Source: Pseudomonas fluorescens
GTDB lineage: Bacteria; Pseudomonadota; Gammaproteobacteria; Pseudomonadales; Pseudomonadaceae
Length of the DNA: 64,000 nucleotides
Assembly: GCF_902497625.1 (NCBI RefSeq)
Contig: NZ_CABVGX010000005.1
Span: forward strand, 62,001 to 126,000
Direction of reading: 5' to 3'
The notes below the pieces were generated by a model. That model was not told where the DNA came from, searched no databases, and saw only the letters and a list, made by a program, of their open reading frames with translations. How positions within the stretch are numbered: the stretch's first letter is position 1; each line of letters begins with the position of its first letter. A program made the translations under genes and the position numbers. Positions 9,310 to 18,225 of the stretch are shown one piece after another.

Positions 9310-10173
9310 TCAATGCTGCGCCATAATTTCCTCCAGATGATCCATGATCGAGTCCGGCTTCAACACCAGCACATCACTCTCCAGCACATCCAGCACCACT
9401 TCCGCCGTATTACCGATCAATGCCCCGGACAATCCCGAGCGCGCCACGGTGCCGATGACCGTCACCGCCGCCCCCAACTTGTGCGCGGTGAAGGGGATCA
9501 GCACATCAGCCGGTCCTTCAGCGATGTGCAAATGGTTGTCATCAATGTCGAATTCCGCCTGAAACGCCTTGCACTGTTCGCGATAGCGCGCCTCGATGGT
9601 CTCGCTGAGTTGCAGTGTCGGATCGGCTGCCGACAGCATCGGTGAAGGATGTGCACTGATCACGTGCAGATGCGCCTTGGCCAGGCTGGCGATGTCGTAA
9701 CCGTGATCGATGATCGTCGCATGCAACGTGCGGTGTTCGCCGTCAGTGTTGCCGACATCGATGGCCGCCAGAATCACGCCACCCGTCCACGGCCTGGACG
9801 TCTTGACCAATAATACCGGCGTCGGGCAGTAGCGCAGCAGTTTCCAGTCGGCCGGGGTCAGCAAGGCTTTTTTCAGCGATGAATCAGGAAAATGCTGCTT
9901 GACCACTAATCCGCAGCCTTCCGCTTGCTGCACATCGACGATGGTTTCATGCAGGCTTTCATTCCACGCTTGCTCTGTAGTGACGCTGTAACCATCCTCC
10001 AGCAGCCCGGCCTTGAGCACACTGAGCATGCTGCCGTGATCATGCTTGCGGTCGCAGACCAGCAGGTGCAGATGAGCCTGAGTCACGCCGGCAATCAACT
10101 TGGCCCTTTTAAGCGCCAGGCTTTCCGAATGTTCAGGTTCGATGACCACCAGAATGCTGCGGATGGCTTGCAT
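9310..10173 (-). CDS. Tandem-domain universal stress protein (UspE-like)
   Basis: A 287-residue cytoplasmic protein with two Usp domains (about 1-130 and 150-280). The first begins IRSILVVIEPEH; the second carries the ATP-binding signature GTVARSG..GALIGNTAE near 242-259, whereas the matching loop in domain 1 is not canonical. Tandem Usp proteins in pseudomonads support survival under oxygen limitation and stress. A perfect Anr/FNR box lies about 70 bp upstream with a plausible -10 (TATAGT at 10218-10213), so anaerobic induction is expected. The ribosome site GGAG precedes the ATG. Confidence 0.9.
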   Translation of the reverse strand: MQAIRSILVVIEPEHSESLALKRAKLIAGVTQAHLHLLVCDRKHDHGSMLSVLKAGLLEDGYSVTTEQAWNESLHETIVDVQQAEGCGLVVKQHFPDSSLKKALLTPADWKLLRYCPTPVLLVKTSRPWTGGVILAAIDVGNTDGEHRTLHATIIDHGYDIASLAKAHLHVISAHPSPMLSAADPTLQLSETIEARYREQCKAFQAEFDIDDNHLHIAEGPADVLIPFTAHKLGAAVTVIGTVARSGLSGALIGNTAEVVLDVLESDVLVLKPDSIMDHLEEIMAQH

Positions 10174-10212
10174 GGTCGGGATCTCCAGAAAAGAAAAATA
10201 CGGCGTTGCACA

Positions 10213-10218
10213 ACTATA
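10213..10218 (-). promoter_or_regulatory. Putative -10 box of the universal stress gene
   Basis: TATAGT on the minus strand. A start about 7 bp downstream (near 10207) would put the Anr box centre at -41.5, the class II activator position. Confidence 0.5.
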
Positions 10219-10241
10219 GTTGCTACGAGCGTATCCGGGAC

Positions 10242-10255
10242 TTGATGCATATCAA
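10242..10255. promoter_or_regulatory. Perfect Anr/FNR-type box (TTGAT-N4-ATCAA)
   Basis: TTGATGCATATCAA is an exact match to the FNR/Anr consensus palindrome. It lies between the divergent universal-stress and miaE genes; spacing supports activation of the stress gene. Confidence 0.8.
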
Positions 10256-10330
10256 CGGTCGCGGCTGGTGGTCTGGCGACAGGCCGGTATAATCGCCGCC
10301 CTTCGTATCAGACCTTTCGCCGTGAGCCCC

Positions 10331-10945
10331 ATGATCCTTCCCGAAATCCACGAGTTCCTTGGCTGCCGCACCCCGGACGGCTGGGTTCAGGCCGCCTTGG
10401 CCGATCAGGAAACCCTGCTGATTGACCACAAGAACTGCGAATTCAAGGCCGCCAGCACCGCGTTGAGCCTGATCGCGAAATACCACAGCCACGTTGATCT
10501 GATCAATCTGATGTCGCGTCTGGCCCGGGAAGAGCTGGTCCATCACGAGCAGGTCATGCGCCTGATGAAAAAGCGCAAGGTTGAACTCCGCCAGCTGTCC
10601 GCCGGGCGTTACGCATCGGGGCTGCGCAAAGTGGTGCGCAGCCATGAGCCGGTGAAGCTGGTGGATACGCTGGTGGTCGGCGCTTTCATCGAAGCGCGCA
10701 GTTGCGAGCGTTTCGAGGCCTTGGTGCCGCATCTGGACGAAGAACTCGGCAAGTTTTACTTCGGCCTGCTGAAAAGCGAAGCCCGGCACTTCCAGGGCTA
10801 CCTGAAACTGGCCTACCAGTACGGGGATGCCAAAGACATTGCACAGGTGATCGACAAAGTCCGTGCCGCCGAGCAGGAGCTGATCGAATCGCCGGACGTG
10901 GAGTTCCGTTTTCACAGTGGCGTGCCGAAAGCTGCATCAAATTAA
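10331..10945 (+). CDS. miaE: tRNA-(ms2io6A37) hydroxylase MiaE
   Basis: A 204-residue non-haem diiron monooxygenase that hydroxylates the isopentenyl group of ms2i6A at position 37 of tRNAs reading U-initial codons; it needs oxygen. The ferritin-like diiron ligands are visible: Glu37 in CEFKA, the ExxH pair E68/H71, E121 in EARSCER and the ExxH pair E150/H153 in SEARHFQ. The ATG at 10331 gives MILPEIHEF; an in-frame GTG three codons upstream is also possible. A TATAAT hexamer at 10288-10293 may be its -10. It is divergent from the Anr-boxed stress gene and convergent with the thioesterase gene. Confidence 0.93.
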   Translation: MILPEIHEFLGCRTPDGWVQAALADQETLLIDHKNCEFKAASTALSLIAKYHSHVDLINLMSRLAREELVHHEQVMRLMKKRKVELRQLSAGRYASGLRKVVRSHEPVKLVDTLVVGAFIEARSCERFEALVPHLDEELGKFYFGLLKSEARHFQGYLKLAYQYGDAKDIAQVIDKVRAAEQELIESPDVEFRFHSGVPKAASN

Positions 10946-10957
10946 TCGACTTTGCGC

Positions 10958-11362
10958 TCAGCGCGCATCCACGGGCACTAGAATCGCCTCGCCGGTGGCC
11001 ACCAGTTTCAGTTGATCACCGCTTTGCGCAAACAGCTCGGCGCGGGCGAACACCTGCTTCTTGCCTGCCTTCACCACCTGACCTCGTGCAACGAAGACTT
11101 CGCCGACGGCCGGGGCAAGGCAGTTGACCGAAAAATGTGAAGCCAACACGGTACCGGCTACCGTTCCCGCCGCGAAACCACAAGCGGTGTCGAGTAGCGC
11201 GCCGATCATGCCTGCGTGCAGAAAACCTGCGTATTGCGCCATGTCGACGGGGCGAAAAGCCAGGGTCAGTTCGACCTCGCCCCGCTCGGCGCGGGTGACT
11301 TCAAAACCTGCCCAACGGTTGAAAGCTGACGTTGAGTTGATTTGTTTGAGTGTGTCGAGCAT
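10958..11362 (-). CDS. PaaI/YigI-type hotdog-fold thioesterase
   Basis: A 134-residue single hotdog-domain protein. HAGMIGALLDTACGFAAG (near 49-66) is the family's active-site region, with His then Asp in the central helix; the following strand ASHFSVNCLAPA is also typical. Family members hydrolyse acyl-CoA thioesters as tetramers. The start at 11362 (MLDTLKQ) has GGAGGG at good spacing, whereas a longer frame from 11392 would place that ribosome site inside the gene. Convergent with miaE, whose stop lies 12 bp away. Substrate unknown. Confidence 0.88.
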   Translation of the reverse strand: MLDTLKQINSTSAFNRWAGFEVTRAERGEVELTLAFRPVDMAQYAGFLHAGMIGALLDTACGFAAGTVAGTVLASHFSVNCLAPAVGEVFVARGQVVKAGKKQVFARAELFAQSGDQLKLVATGEAILVPVDAR

Positions 11363-11560
11363 ATCGAATCCCTCCGGTTGAGGTATCAACATGCGCCCAA
11401 GAAAGCCGGAAGTCTTTGTCGATCAGCGAGGGTGATGGGCCGCTGGAATTTCCGTGAATGCCGGTTGATCAACGCACGGCCTGCCAGGTTCTGCAGCGCG
11501 GGCGGTGACCAGAGAATGTGGATCCGGCCGGCTGCCTGCATCCCGTCGAACAGACTTGAT

Positions 11561-12049
11561 TCAGCCCTCCAGACCCAGCCGCTGATGCCACTCGGCGATG
11601 GACTCCTCCGGCCAGCGATCACACTGCTGGTCACCGCGTTGCACATGAACGTCCACCCACGGCGCTTTCGAACCGAGCATCACATGCGTGTGTTGTGGCG
11701 GCGCCGGCAGCGGCGTATCGATGGCCGAGGCAAAAGGGTGAATCAGCTCGGGCCACTCGGGGCTGAACACCCACAATCCCGAACCGCACACTGAACAGAA
11801 ATGCCGTTCGGCAGTGCTGCGGTGGGCGCGTTTGTCGCCATCGTCCTTGAGCCGAGCGTGGTAGATCGAAATGTGCTTGCGCCCGCGCACCTTCATGCTG
11901 GTGGCATCGCCTGCGATATTGATCGCATAACCACCTCCGCCCTGGGTTTTGCGGCAGATCGAGCAGTAGCATGGCTGGTAAGGGTAGGGGTGCGCGCTGG
12001 TCAAGTTGAATGAAACCGCGCCGCAGTGGCAGGAGCCTTCGAGATGCAT
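11561..12049 (-). CDS. GFA/CENP-V family zinc-binding protein
   Basis: A 162-residue protein of the glutathione-dependent formaldehyde-activating (GFA)/CENP-V fold. The structural and catalytic Zn ligands are visible as SCHCG (residues 6-10), CYCSIC (27-32) and FCSVCGSG (near 84-91). Many members are annotated as formaldehyde-glutathione adducting enzymes, but that activity is doubtful for most, so only the zinc fold is claimed. ATG at 12049 with GAGG upstream. The roughly 200 bp separating it from the thioesterase gene hold nothing recognisable. Confidence 0.88.
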   Translation of the reverse strand: MHLEGSCHCGAVSFNLTSAHPYPYQPCYCSICRKTQGGGGYAINIAGDATSMKVRGRKHISIYHARLKDDGDKRAHRSTAERHFCSVCGSGLWVFSPEWPELIHPFASAIDTPLPAPPQHTHVMLGSKAPWVDVHVQRGDQQCDRWPEESIAEWHQRLGLEG

Positions 12050-12114
12050 GGGGACCTCGGTCGGGATGAGGGGTGGGGTTCAGCCTAGAAGATATGTGGC
12101 GGTGCTGCCGGCTT

Positions 12115-12205
12115 CATCGAGAGCAAGCTTGCTCCGCCTGTGGTGTCGAAAACATATTCCATGATCGGCACTAATCCTGGAGGAGCCGGCTTGCTGGCGA
12201 TGAAC
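12115..12205. repeat. Degenerate REP pair
   Basis: ATCGAGAGCAAGCTTGCTCC near 12117-12136 and GGAGCCGGCTTGCTGGCGAT near 12182-12201 are diverged, oppositely oriented copies of the GGGAGCGAGCTTGCTCGCGA REP family, in the gap between the GFA gene and alkA. Confidence 0.55.
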
Positions 12206-12216
12206 GCCAACGCGGT

Positions 12217-12837
12217 CTACCTCGCCGGGACCCGCCACAGATACCAGGCAGCCACTGTCCGATAAGGGCTCCACGCCAGTCCGGTCTCGATCATCTGCTT
12301 CCTGCCCGGCTGTTTTTCCAATCGCTTCAAACGCCGAAAACCTTCGCGTACGCCGAAATCATCCGCCGGCAGAATATCCGCCCGCTCCAGGCTGTAGATC
12401 AGCAACATTTCCACCGTCCAGCGACCGACGCCGCGCAGGGCGGTCAGGCGCTCGATCAGCGCTTCATCCTCCATGGCCAGCGCTGTCGCGTAGTCCGGCA
12501 CCACACCGTCGAGTGTTGCCTGAGCGATGCCCTGGAGGGTCGTAATCTTGCTCGCGGAGAATCCGCAGCCCCGCAGTTGATCAAATCCGCAGGCCAGAAT
12601 CTGTTCAGGTCGTGGGAAGGGGCGGTCAGGAAACAACGCCACCAGTCGCCCGACAATGGCATCGCCAGCCTTGGCGTGCAGTTGCTGATACGCAATGGCT
12701 CGCACCAGCGATTCATAGGGATCGCGAGCCGGATGCGGTTGGTGCAGACACGGGCCAATGGCGGCGATGTGGCGACGCCAGTCGTCGTCGATGCACGCCA
12801 GGTACTCACTGGCAGACAAATATGGATTTACGGACAA
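12217..12837 (-). CDS. alkA: DNA-3-methyladenine glycosylase II (AlkA-type, HhH-GPD)
   Basis: A 206-residue helix-hairpin-helix glycosylase that excises alkylated purines. The HhH motif is LRGVGRWTVEMLL and the catalytic Asp lies in ILPADDFGVREG just after it. The chosen start is a TTG at 12837 because AGGAG sits 6 bp upstream; a TTG at 12870 would put that site inside the gene. It is shorter than E. coli AlkA (282) because the N-terminal domain is absent, as in the Mag1-like short forms. It follows ada by 39 bp on the same strand, forming an ada-alkA adaptive-response operon. Confidence 0.9.
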   Translation of the reverse strand: MSVNPYLSASEYLACIDDDWRRHIAAIGPCLHQPHPARDPYESLVRAIAYQQLHAKAGDAIVGRLVALFPDRPFPRPEQILACGFDQLRGCGFSASKITTLQGIAQATLDGVVPDYATALAMEDEALIERLTALRGVGRWTVEMLLIYSLERADILPADDFGVREGFRRLKRLEKQPGRKQMIETGLAWSPYRTVAAWYLWRVPAR

Positions 12838-12876
12838 ACCTTGCTCCTGAGGTGAGGGTGGATTCTGCAAGCCAGC

Positions 12877-13994
12877 TCAGAACAAGTCCCCTGTAGCAAG
12901 GCTTGCTCGCGAAGGCGTTTTCACTGCTTGCCCGATCTGCACCGCAGCCTTCTCAAGCCTGAGTAAGAACGCCTTGCGCGGTTGTCCACCACCATAGCCC
13001 GTCAGCGAACCATCCGCACCGATCACCCGGTGGCAGGGCACGACGATCGACACCCGGTTATGCCCATTGGCGAGGCCGACCGCACGACTGGCACCCGGCT
13101 TGCCCAATGTCGCGGCGATGGTGCCGTAGGTGCTGGTCTGCCCATAGGGGATTTTCGCCAGCTGTGCCCAGACTTGCTGCGAGAATTCGCTGCCTGGCAG
13201 GTGCAGGGCGACCTTGAATTCACTGAGTTTGCCGGCGAAATACTGCGCCAGCTCTAGCTCTATCTGGCGCAAGTGCTCATTGTGGCCGGGCGCCACAGCG
13301 TAACCGTAGCGCTGTTGCAGGGCTTCGACTTCGCGCGTGAGGGCCGGCCGATCGAGGAACTCCAGCAACACCAACCCGCGTCGTTCGGCCATGGCGATCA
13401 TCGGCCCCAGCGGCGTAGTCAGCCGGCTGAACAGCAAGGGCTCGCTGCGGGCGGCGCGACCGGGGGTGATGTGGAAGGATTTTTGAAACGCATCGCGAAA
13501 ACCGCTCAGGGATCATAGCCTGAATCGAACGCGGCGTGGTCAATCGAGTGGCCCTGTTTTATTCCGCCCAACGCCATCCCGAGGCGTCGGGTGCGCAGCC
13601 AGGCATGAAAGGTCATGCCGAAATGCTGTTTGAACCAGCGCCGCAGTTTCAGCGGCTCAATGCCCTGGGCGAGCAACTGCGCATCGCTCCAGCGTACCTC
13701 GGGATCGGCATCCACCGCGCTCAGCAGGGTCTGCACCCATTCTGGCGCAATGGCCGCAGCATCCAGCGGTTTGCAGCGCAGGCAGGCGCGATAGCCGGCT
13801 GACAGGCAGTCATCGGCGTGGGCGAAGAACTCGACATTCTCCGGCTTGGGCTTGCGCGCCGTGCAACTGGGACGACAAAAGATGCCCGTAGTTTTCACTG
13901 CCGTAAAGAACACCCCTTCGTAAGCGGTGTCCCGTTCGAGCATGGCGCGGATCATCTCGGCGTGGGGCGGAAGTGCAGCGTTTTGTAGGTTCAT
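12877..13994 (-). pseudogene. ada: ada: methylphosphotriester/O6-methylguanine methyltransferase-regulator, frameshifted
   Basis: Ada normally is one protein with an N-terminal Zn methyl-acceptor, an AraC-type helix-turn-helix and a C-terminal O6-methylguanine methyltransferase. Frame 1 (13994 to 13506) encodes the Zn domain with cysteines FCRPSC and CLRC, and the first part of the AraC domain, then ends HAAFDSGYDP-stop. Adding one base near 13512-13514 restores SLSGFRDAFQKSFHITPGR and runs into frame 2 (to 12877), which contains the methyltransferase with PCHRVIG. A single missing base is therefore the only lesion. The C-terminal part may still be made from the TTG at 13437. The last 13 codons are contributed by a REP element. 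It could be a genuine mutation or a sequencing error. Confidence 0.88.
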
Positions 13995-14162
13995 GGATTG
14001 AGCATAAGTGGCGTTGCCGGAGAGCTCCACCGGAAAATCGACAGGCAATTTTTCTTCGCGGGCGAGCTGCATGATCGACTCCAGCAGCGCGAGCATTGTT
14101 TTTGCCACTGCCCCTTGCCGCGAGACCCCGACAGCGAAATACCTCGAACCCGGTACAGTCGG

Positions 14163-15059
14163 TTACCTTGCGAACTTTCTTGCGCCAGCCACACACACAA
14201 TCACCGCCAGCGTTACTCCTAACATGCCCAGGCTCACCGGCTCGTGCAGCACTGTGGCCGCCAGCGCCAGGCCGAAGAAGGGCTGCAACAGCTGCAGTTG
14301 GCCGACAGCGGCGATCCCGCCTTGTGCAAGCCCGCGATACCAGAACACGAACCCGATCAGCATGCTGAACAGTGAGACGTAACCCAGACTCAACCACGCT
14401 GGCGTACTGATCCCGCTGAACGACGCTGGCGTGAGCAGGCCGGTCAAGATCGCCATTACCGGCAGCGACAGCACCAGCGCCCAGCAAATCACCTGCCAGC
14501 CGCCGAGTGTTCTGGACAGTTTTGCACCCTCGGCATAACCGAGCCCGCACGCCAGAATCGCCAGCAGCATCAGGATGTCGCCGGCAGGTGAGGCCGTCAT
14601 TCCTCGTGCCAAGGCATAACCGCATACCAGCAGACTGCCGAGAATCGAGAATACCCAGAACACCGGGCGGGGTCGCTCGCCACCGCGCAGAACACCGAAC
14701 GCGGCAGTTGCCAAAGGCAGCAGGCCGACGAAGACGATTGAATGCGCGGACGTCACGTACTGCAGCGCCAGCGCCGTCAGCAGGGGAAACCCGACCACCA
14801 CGCCGAGCGCGACAATCAGTAGCGGCAGCCATTGATTGCGGGCTGGGCGCTGTTCCTTGAACAGCCACAACAGGCACAGCGCTAGCGCGCCAGCAATGGT
14901 CGCCCGCGCAACGGTTAGAAACACCGGATCAAATTCCAGCACCGCCACCCGCGTAGCCGGCAGCGAACCACTGAAAATCACCACGCCAATCAAGCCGTTG
15001 ATCCAGCCGCTGGAAGTGTTCTCGCGGGGCTGGCTGTGCAGGCCTGTTGCTCGTTCCAT
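14163..15059 (-). CDS. EamA/DMT-family transporter
   Basis: A 298-residue inner-membrane protein with ten hydrophobic segments in two EamA repeats (about 18-140 and 158-292). Family members export amino acids, purines or drugs. ATG at 15059. It is divergent from a MocR-type regulator gene 96 bp away, a common arrangement in which the regulator controls the transporter. The intergenic region holds GACAATCAAAAAATTGTC near 15121-15138, a perfect palindrome with 8-bp arms which could be the operator. Cargo unknown. Confidence 0.88.
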   Translation of the reverse strand: MERATGLHSQPRENTSSGWINGLIGVVIFSGSLPATRVAVLEFDPVFLTVARATIAGALALCLLWLFKEQRPARNQWLPLLIVALGVVVGFPLLTALALQYVTSAHSIVFVGLLPLATAAFGVLRGGERPRPVFWVFSILGSLLVCGYALARGMTASPAGDILMLLAILACGLGYAEGAKLSRTLGGWQVICWALVLSLPVMAILTGLLTPASFSGISTPAWLSLGYVSLFSMLIGFVFWYRGLAQGGIAAVGQLQLLQPFFGLALAATVLHEPVSLGMLGVTLAVIVCVAGARKFAR

Positions 15060-15120
15060 GTGGGGCTCACTTGATGATTGATCGGCGGGTTGCCTCAGCG
15101 CATCGTATGACCGATTATCA

Positions 15121-15138
15121 AGACAATCAAAAAATTGT
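15121..15138. promoter_or_regulatory. Palindrome between eamA and mocR genes (GACAATCA/AA.. arms)
   Basis: GACAAT and ATTGTC arms flank an A-rich centre, immediately upstream of the MocR start at 15156. Divergent placement suggests the MocR operator; the assignment is inferred from position and symmetry. Confidence 0.5.
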
Positions 15139-15155
15139 CATGGATACATCTCGAC

Positions 15156-16475
15156 ATGCCGCGCTCCCGTTACAAGTCGCTCGTTGATGCCTACGCCGCT
15201 GACATCCGCTCGGGAAAACTGGCGCCTGGCACTCGTCTGCCCCCTCACCGTGAACTGGCCGCAACGCACCAGCTGGCGCTGGTTACTGCCAGCCGTGTGT
15301 ACGCCGAGCTGGAGGCCATGGGGCTGGTGAGCGGTGAAGCCGGGCGCGGTACTTTCGTGCGCGAAACGTCATTGCCGCCCAATCATGGTGTCGATCAGCC
15401 CGATGTGGCGGCAGGCGTTCTCGACCTCAATTTCAATTACTCTTCATTGCCGGGGCAGGCTGACCTGTTGCGCCATGGCTTGCGTCAACTGGCGTTGTCC
15501 GGCGACCTTGAAGCGCACCTGCGCTACCAGCCCCATGCCGGGCGTTCGCATGAGCGTGTTTCGGTCGCCAACCATTTGCGCACACGCGGTTTGCAGGTGC
15601 TGGCCGAGCAGGTGCTGATCGTCAGCGGCGCGCAACATGGGCTGGCCGTGACGATGATGGCCTTGCTTAAACCGGGCGATGTGGTGGCGGCAGACGCATT
15701 GACCTATTCGGGATTCAAGGTGCTTGCGCAAGCGTTGCATCTGGAGCTTGTGCCTATTGCAGCCACCGATTCGGGGCCTGATCTCGACGCGCTCGAAGTC
15801 CTTTGTCGGCGTCGACCGGTGCGGGCCGTCTACAGCATGCCGACGCTGCACAATCCGCTCGGCTGGGTGCAGGCTGCCGCATGGCGAGATCGACTGGTAT
15901 CGATTGCCCGCCTGCACGACCTGTTGATCATCGAAGACGGTGCGTACGCATTTCTTGCCGAGGACCCGCCGCCGCCGCTGGCGCAGTTGGCACCGGAGCG
16001 GACGGTTTATGTGTCAGGGTTATCGAAGAATGTCGCCACGGGCTTGCGCGTTGGCTTCGTCGCCGCGCCGACAGACCGTGTGCCAGCGCTGGAACGGACA
16101 ATCCGCGCCACTACCTGGAACACGCCCGGCGTCATGACTGCGATTGCCTGCGCCTGGCTCGACGATGGCACCGTGCACACACTGGAAGTGCAAAAGCGTG
16201 CCGATGCGCGCGCCCGGCAGGCCCTCGCCAGGGAGGTATTGACGGGGCTGGATTACATCAGTCATCCGGCTTCGTATTTTTTATGGTTGCCCTTGGGCGA
16301 AGATGCCCGAGCCGACCAGATCGCTGTGGCCTTGATGCAGCAGCAGGTGGCCGTTTCCACTGCTGAGCCTTTTGCCATAGGCGCCAGTGTGCCCCATGCG
16401 ATCCGGCTGGCGCTGGGCTCGGTGGATATGCATTCATTGCGCACCGCGTTGATCGCGGTGAAGCGGACCCTGTAG
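15156..16475 (+). CDS. MocR/PdxR-type transcriptional regulator (GntR HTH + aminotransferase-like domain)
   Basis: A 439-residue regulator. Residues 1-70 form the GntR winged helix (GTRLPPHRELAATHQLALVTASRVYAELE is the helix-turn-helix region). Residues 90-435 form a fold-type I aminotransferase domain with the PLP lysine in SGLSKN at 291, preceded by SMPTLHNP, the PLP-ring region. MocR proteins sense PLP or amino-donor ligands. Start ATG 16-bp after the palindrome; an upstream TTG in frame has no support. It is divergent from an EamA transporter, its probable target. Its stop codon TAG lies inside the first unit of the REPIN array. Confidence 0.9.
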   Translation: MPRSRYKSLVDAYAADIRSGKLAPGTRLPPHRELAATHQLALVTASRVYAELEAMGLVSGEAGRGTFVRETSLPPNHGVDQPDVAAGVLDLNFNYSSLPGQADLLRHGLRQLALSGDLEAHLRYQPHAGRSHERVSVANHLRTRGLQVLAEQVLIVSGAQHGLAVTMMALLKPGDVVAADALTYSGFKVLAQALHLELVPIAATDSGPDLDALEVLCRRRPVRAVYSMPTLHNPLGWVQAAAWRDRLVSIARLHDLLIIEDGAYAFLAEDPPPPLAQLAPERTVYVSGLSKNVATGLRVGFVAAPTDRVPALERTIRATTWNTPGVMTAIACAWLDDGTVHTLEVQKRADARARQALAREVLTGLDYISHPASYFLWLPLGEDARADQIAVALMQQQVAVSTAEPFAIGASVPHAIRLALGSVDMHSLRTALIAVKRTL

Positions 16476-18132
16476 CAGCTGGCGCAGCCTGCGTCCGGCG
16501 TAGCCGGTTTCACCTGATGATCACCGGCCATCTGGTAGACCGCCGACGCAGCCTTCGGCAGCTGCTACAGGTTTCGGCGCAGCACAGACCCTGTAGCAGC
16601 TGGCGCAGCCTGCGTCCGGCGCAGCCGGTTTAAATTGATGGTCACCAGCCATCTGGTAGACCGCCGACGCAGCCTTCGGCAGCTGCTACAGGTTTCGGCG
16701 CAGCACAGACCCTGTAGCAGCTGGCGCAGCCTGCGTCCGGCGTAGCCGGTTTCAACTGATGATCACCAGCCATCTGGTAGTCCGCCGACGCAGCCTTCGG
16801 CAGCTGCTACAAGTTTCGGTGCAGCACAGACCCTGTAGCAGCTGGCGCAGCCTGCATCCGGCGTAGCCGGTTTCACCTGATGATCACCAGCCATCTGGTA
16901 GGCCGCCGACGCAGCCTTCGGCAGCTGCTACAGGTTTCGGTGCACCGCAGACCCTGTAGCAGCTGGCGCAGCCTGCGTCCGGCGTAGCCGGTTTTACCTG
17001 ATGATCACCGGCCAACTGGCTTACCGCCGACGCAGCCTTCGGCAGCTGCTACAGGTTTCGGTGCAGCACAGACCCTGTAGCAGCTGGCGCAGCCTGCGTC
17101 CGGCGTAGCCGGTTTAAATTGATGATCACTAGCCATCTGGTAGACCGCCAACGCAGCCTTCGGCAGCTGCTACAGGTTTCGGTGCAGCACAGACCCTGTC
17201 GCAGCTGGCGCAGCCTGCATCCGGCGTAGCCGGTTTCACCTGATGATCACCAGCCATCTGGTAGACCGCCGACGCAGCCTTCGGCAGCTGCTACAGGTTT
17301 CGGTGCACCTCAGACCCTGTAGCAGCTGGCGCAGCCTGCGTCCGGCGTAGCCGGTTTCACCTGATGATCACCAGCCATCTGGTAGACCGCCGACGCAGCC
17401 TTCGGCAGCTGCTACAGGTTTCGGTGCAGCACAGACCCTGTAGCAGCTGGCGCAGCCTGCGTCCGGCGTAGCCGGTTTAAATTGATGATCGCCGGTCATC
17501 TCTTAGGCCGCCGACGCAGCCTTCGGCAGCTGCTACAGGATTCGGTGCAGCGCAGACCCTGTAGCAGCTGGCGCAGCCTGCGTCCGGCGTAGCCGGTTTC
17601 ACCTGATGATAACCGGCCATTTAGAAGATCGCCGACGCAGCCTTCGGCAGCTGCTACAGGTTTCGATGCACCGCAGACCCTGTAGCAGCTGGCGCAGCCT
17701 GCGTCCGGCGTAGCCGGTTTAAATTGATGATCACCAGCCATCTGATAGACCGCCGACGCAGCCTTCGGCAGCTGCTACAGGTTTCGGTGCGCCGCAGACC
17801 CTGTAGCAGCCTGCGTCCGGCGTAGCCGGTTTAAATTGATGATCACCGGTCATCTGGTAGGCCGCCGACGCAGCCTTCGGCAGCTGCTACAGGTTTCGGT
17901 GCAGCGCAGACCCTGTAGCAGCTGGCGCAGCCTGCGTCCGGCGGAGCCGGTGTCAATTGATGATCATTGGTCATCTGGTAGTGAGCTAACGCAGCCTTCG
18001 GCAGCTGCTACAGGTTTCGGTGCAGCACAGACCCTGTAGCAGCTGGCGCAGCCTGCGTCCGGCGGAGCCGGTGTCAATTGATGATCATTGGTCATCTGGT
18101 AGTGCGCTAACGCAGCCCTAGGCAGCTGCTAC
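16466..18132. repeat. Tandem array of 14 REPIN units, 121 bp period
   Basis: Units begin (GACCCTGTAGCAGCT) at 16466, 16587, 16708, 16829, 16950, 17071, 17192, 17313, 17434, 17555, 17676, 17797, 17909 and 18030. All periods are 121 bp except one of 112, where nine bases are missing near 17807. Each unit holds two inverted REP arms (TGTAGCAGCTGGCGCAGCC and GCAGCCTTCGGCAGCTGCTA) around a CCGGCGTAGCCGG hairpin and a variable spacer around TGATGATCACCAGCC. Two main spacer types (TTTCACC and TTTAAAT) are interspersed; the last two units share private changes. No gene is supported in this 1.67 kb. Confidence 0.95.
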
Positions 18133-18225
18133 GAAGAATTAGAGTGTTGGGTAGTTTTGTTCAATACCCGCGCCGAACACATCGCTACATTGCGGCCTTG
18201 TTCAATCGAATAGAGCAGGTGTGCG

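Noticed and set aside
17496..18039. Small ORFs within the tandem array
   Set aside because: They are repetitive translations of REP units and change with unit number.
16466..18132. CRISPR-like array
   Set aside because: Unit length is 121 bp, the whole unit is conserved, there are no unique spacers between short repeats and no cas genes; the arms are REP sequences.
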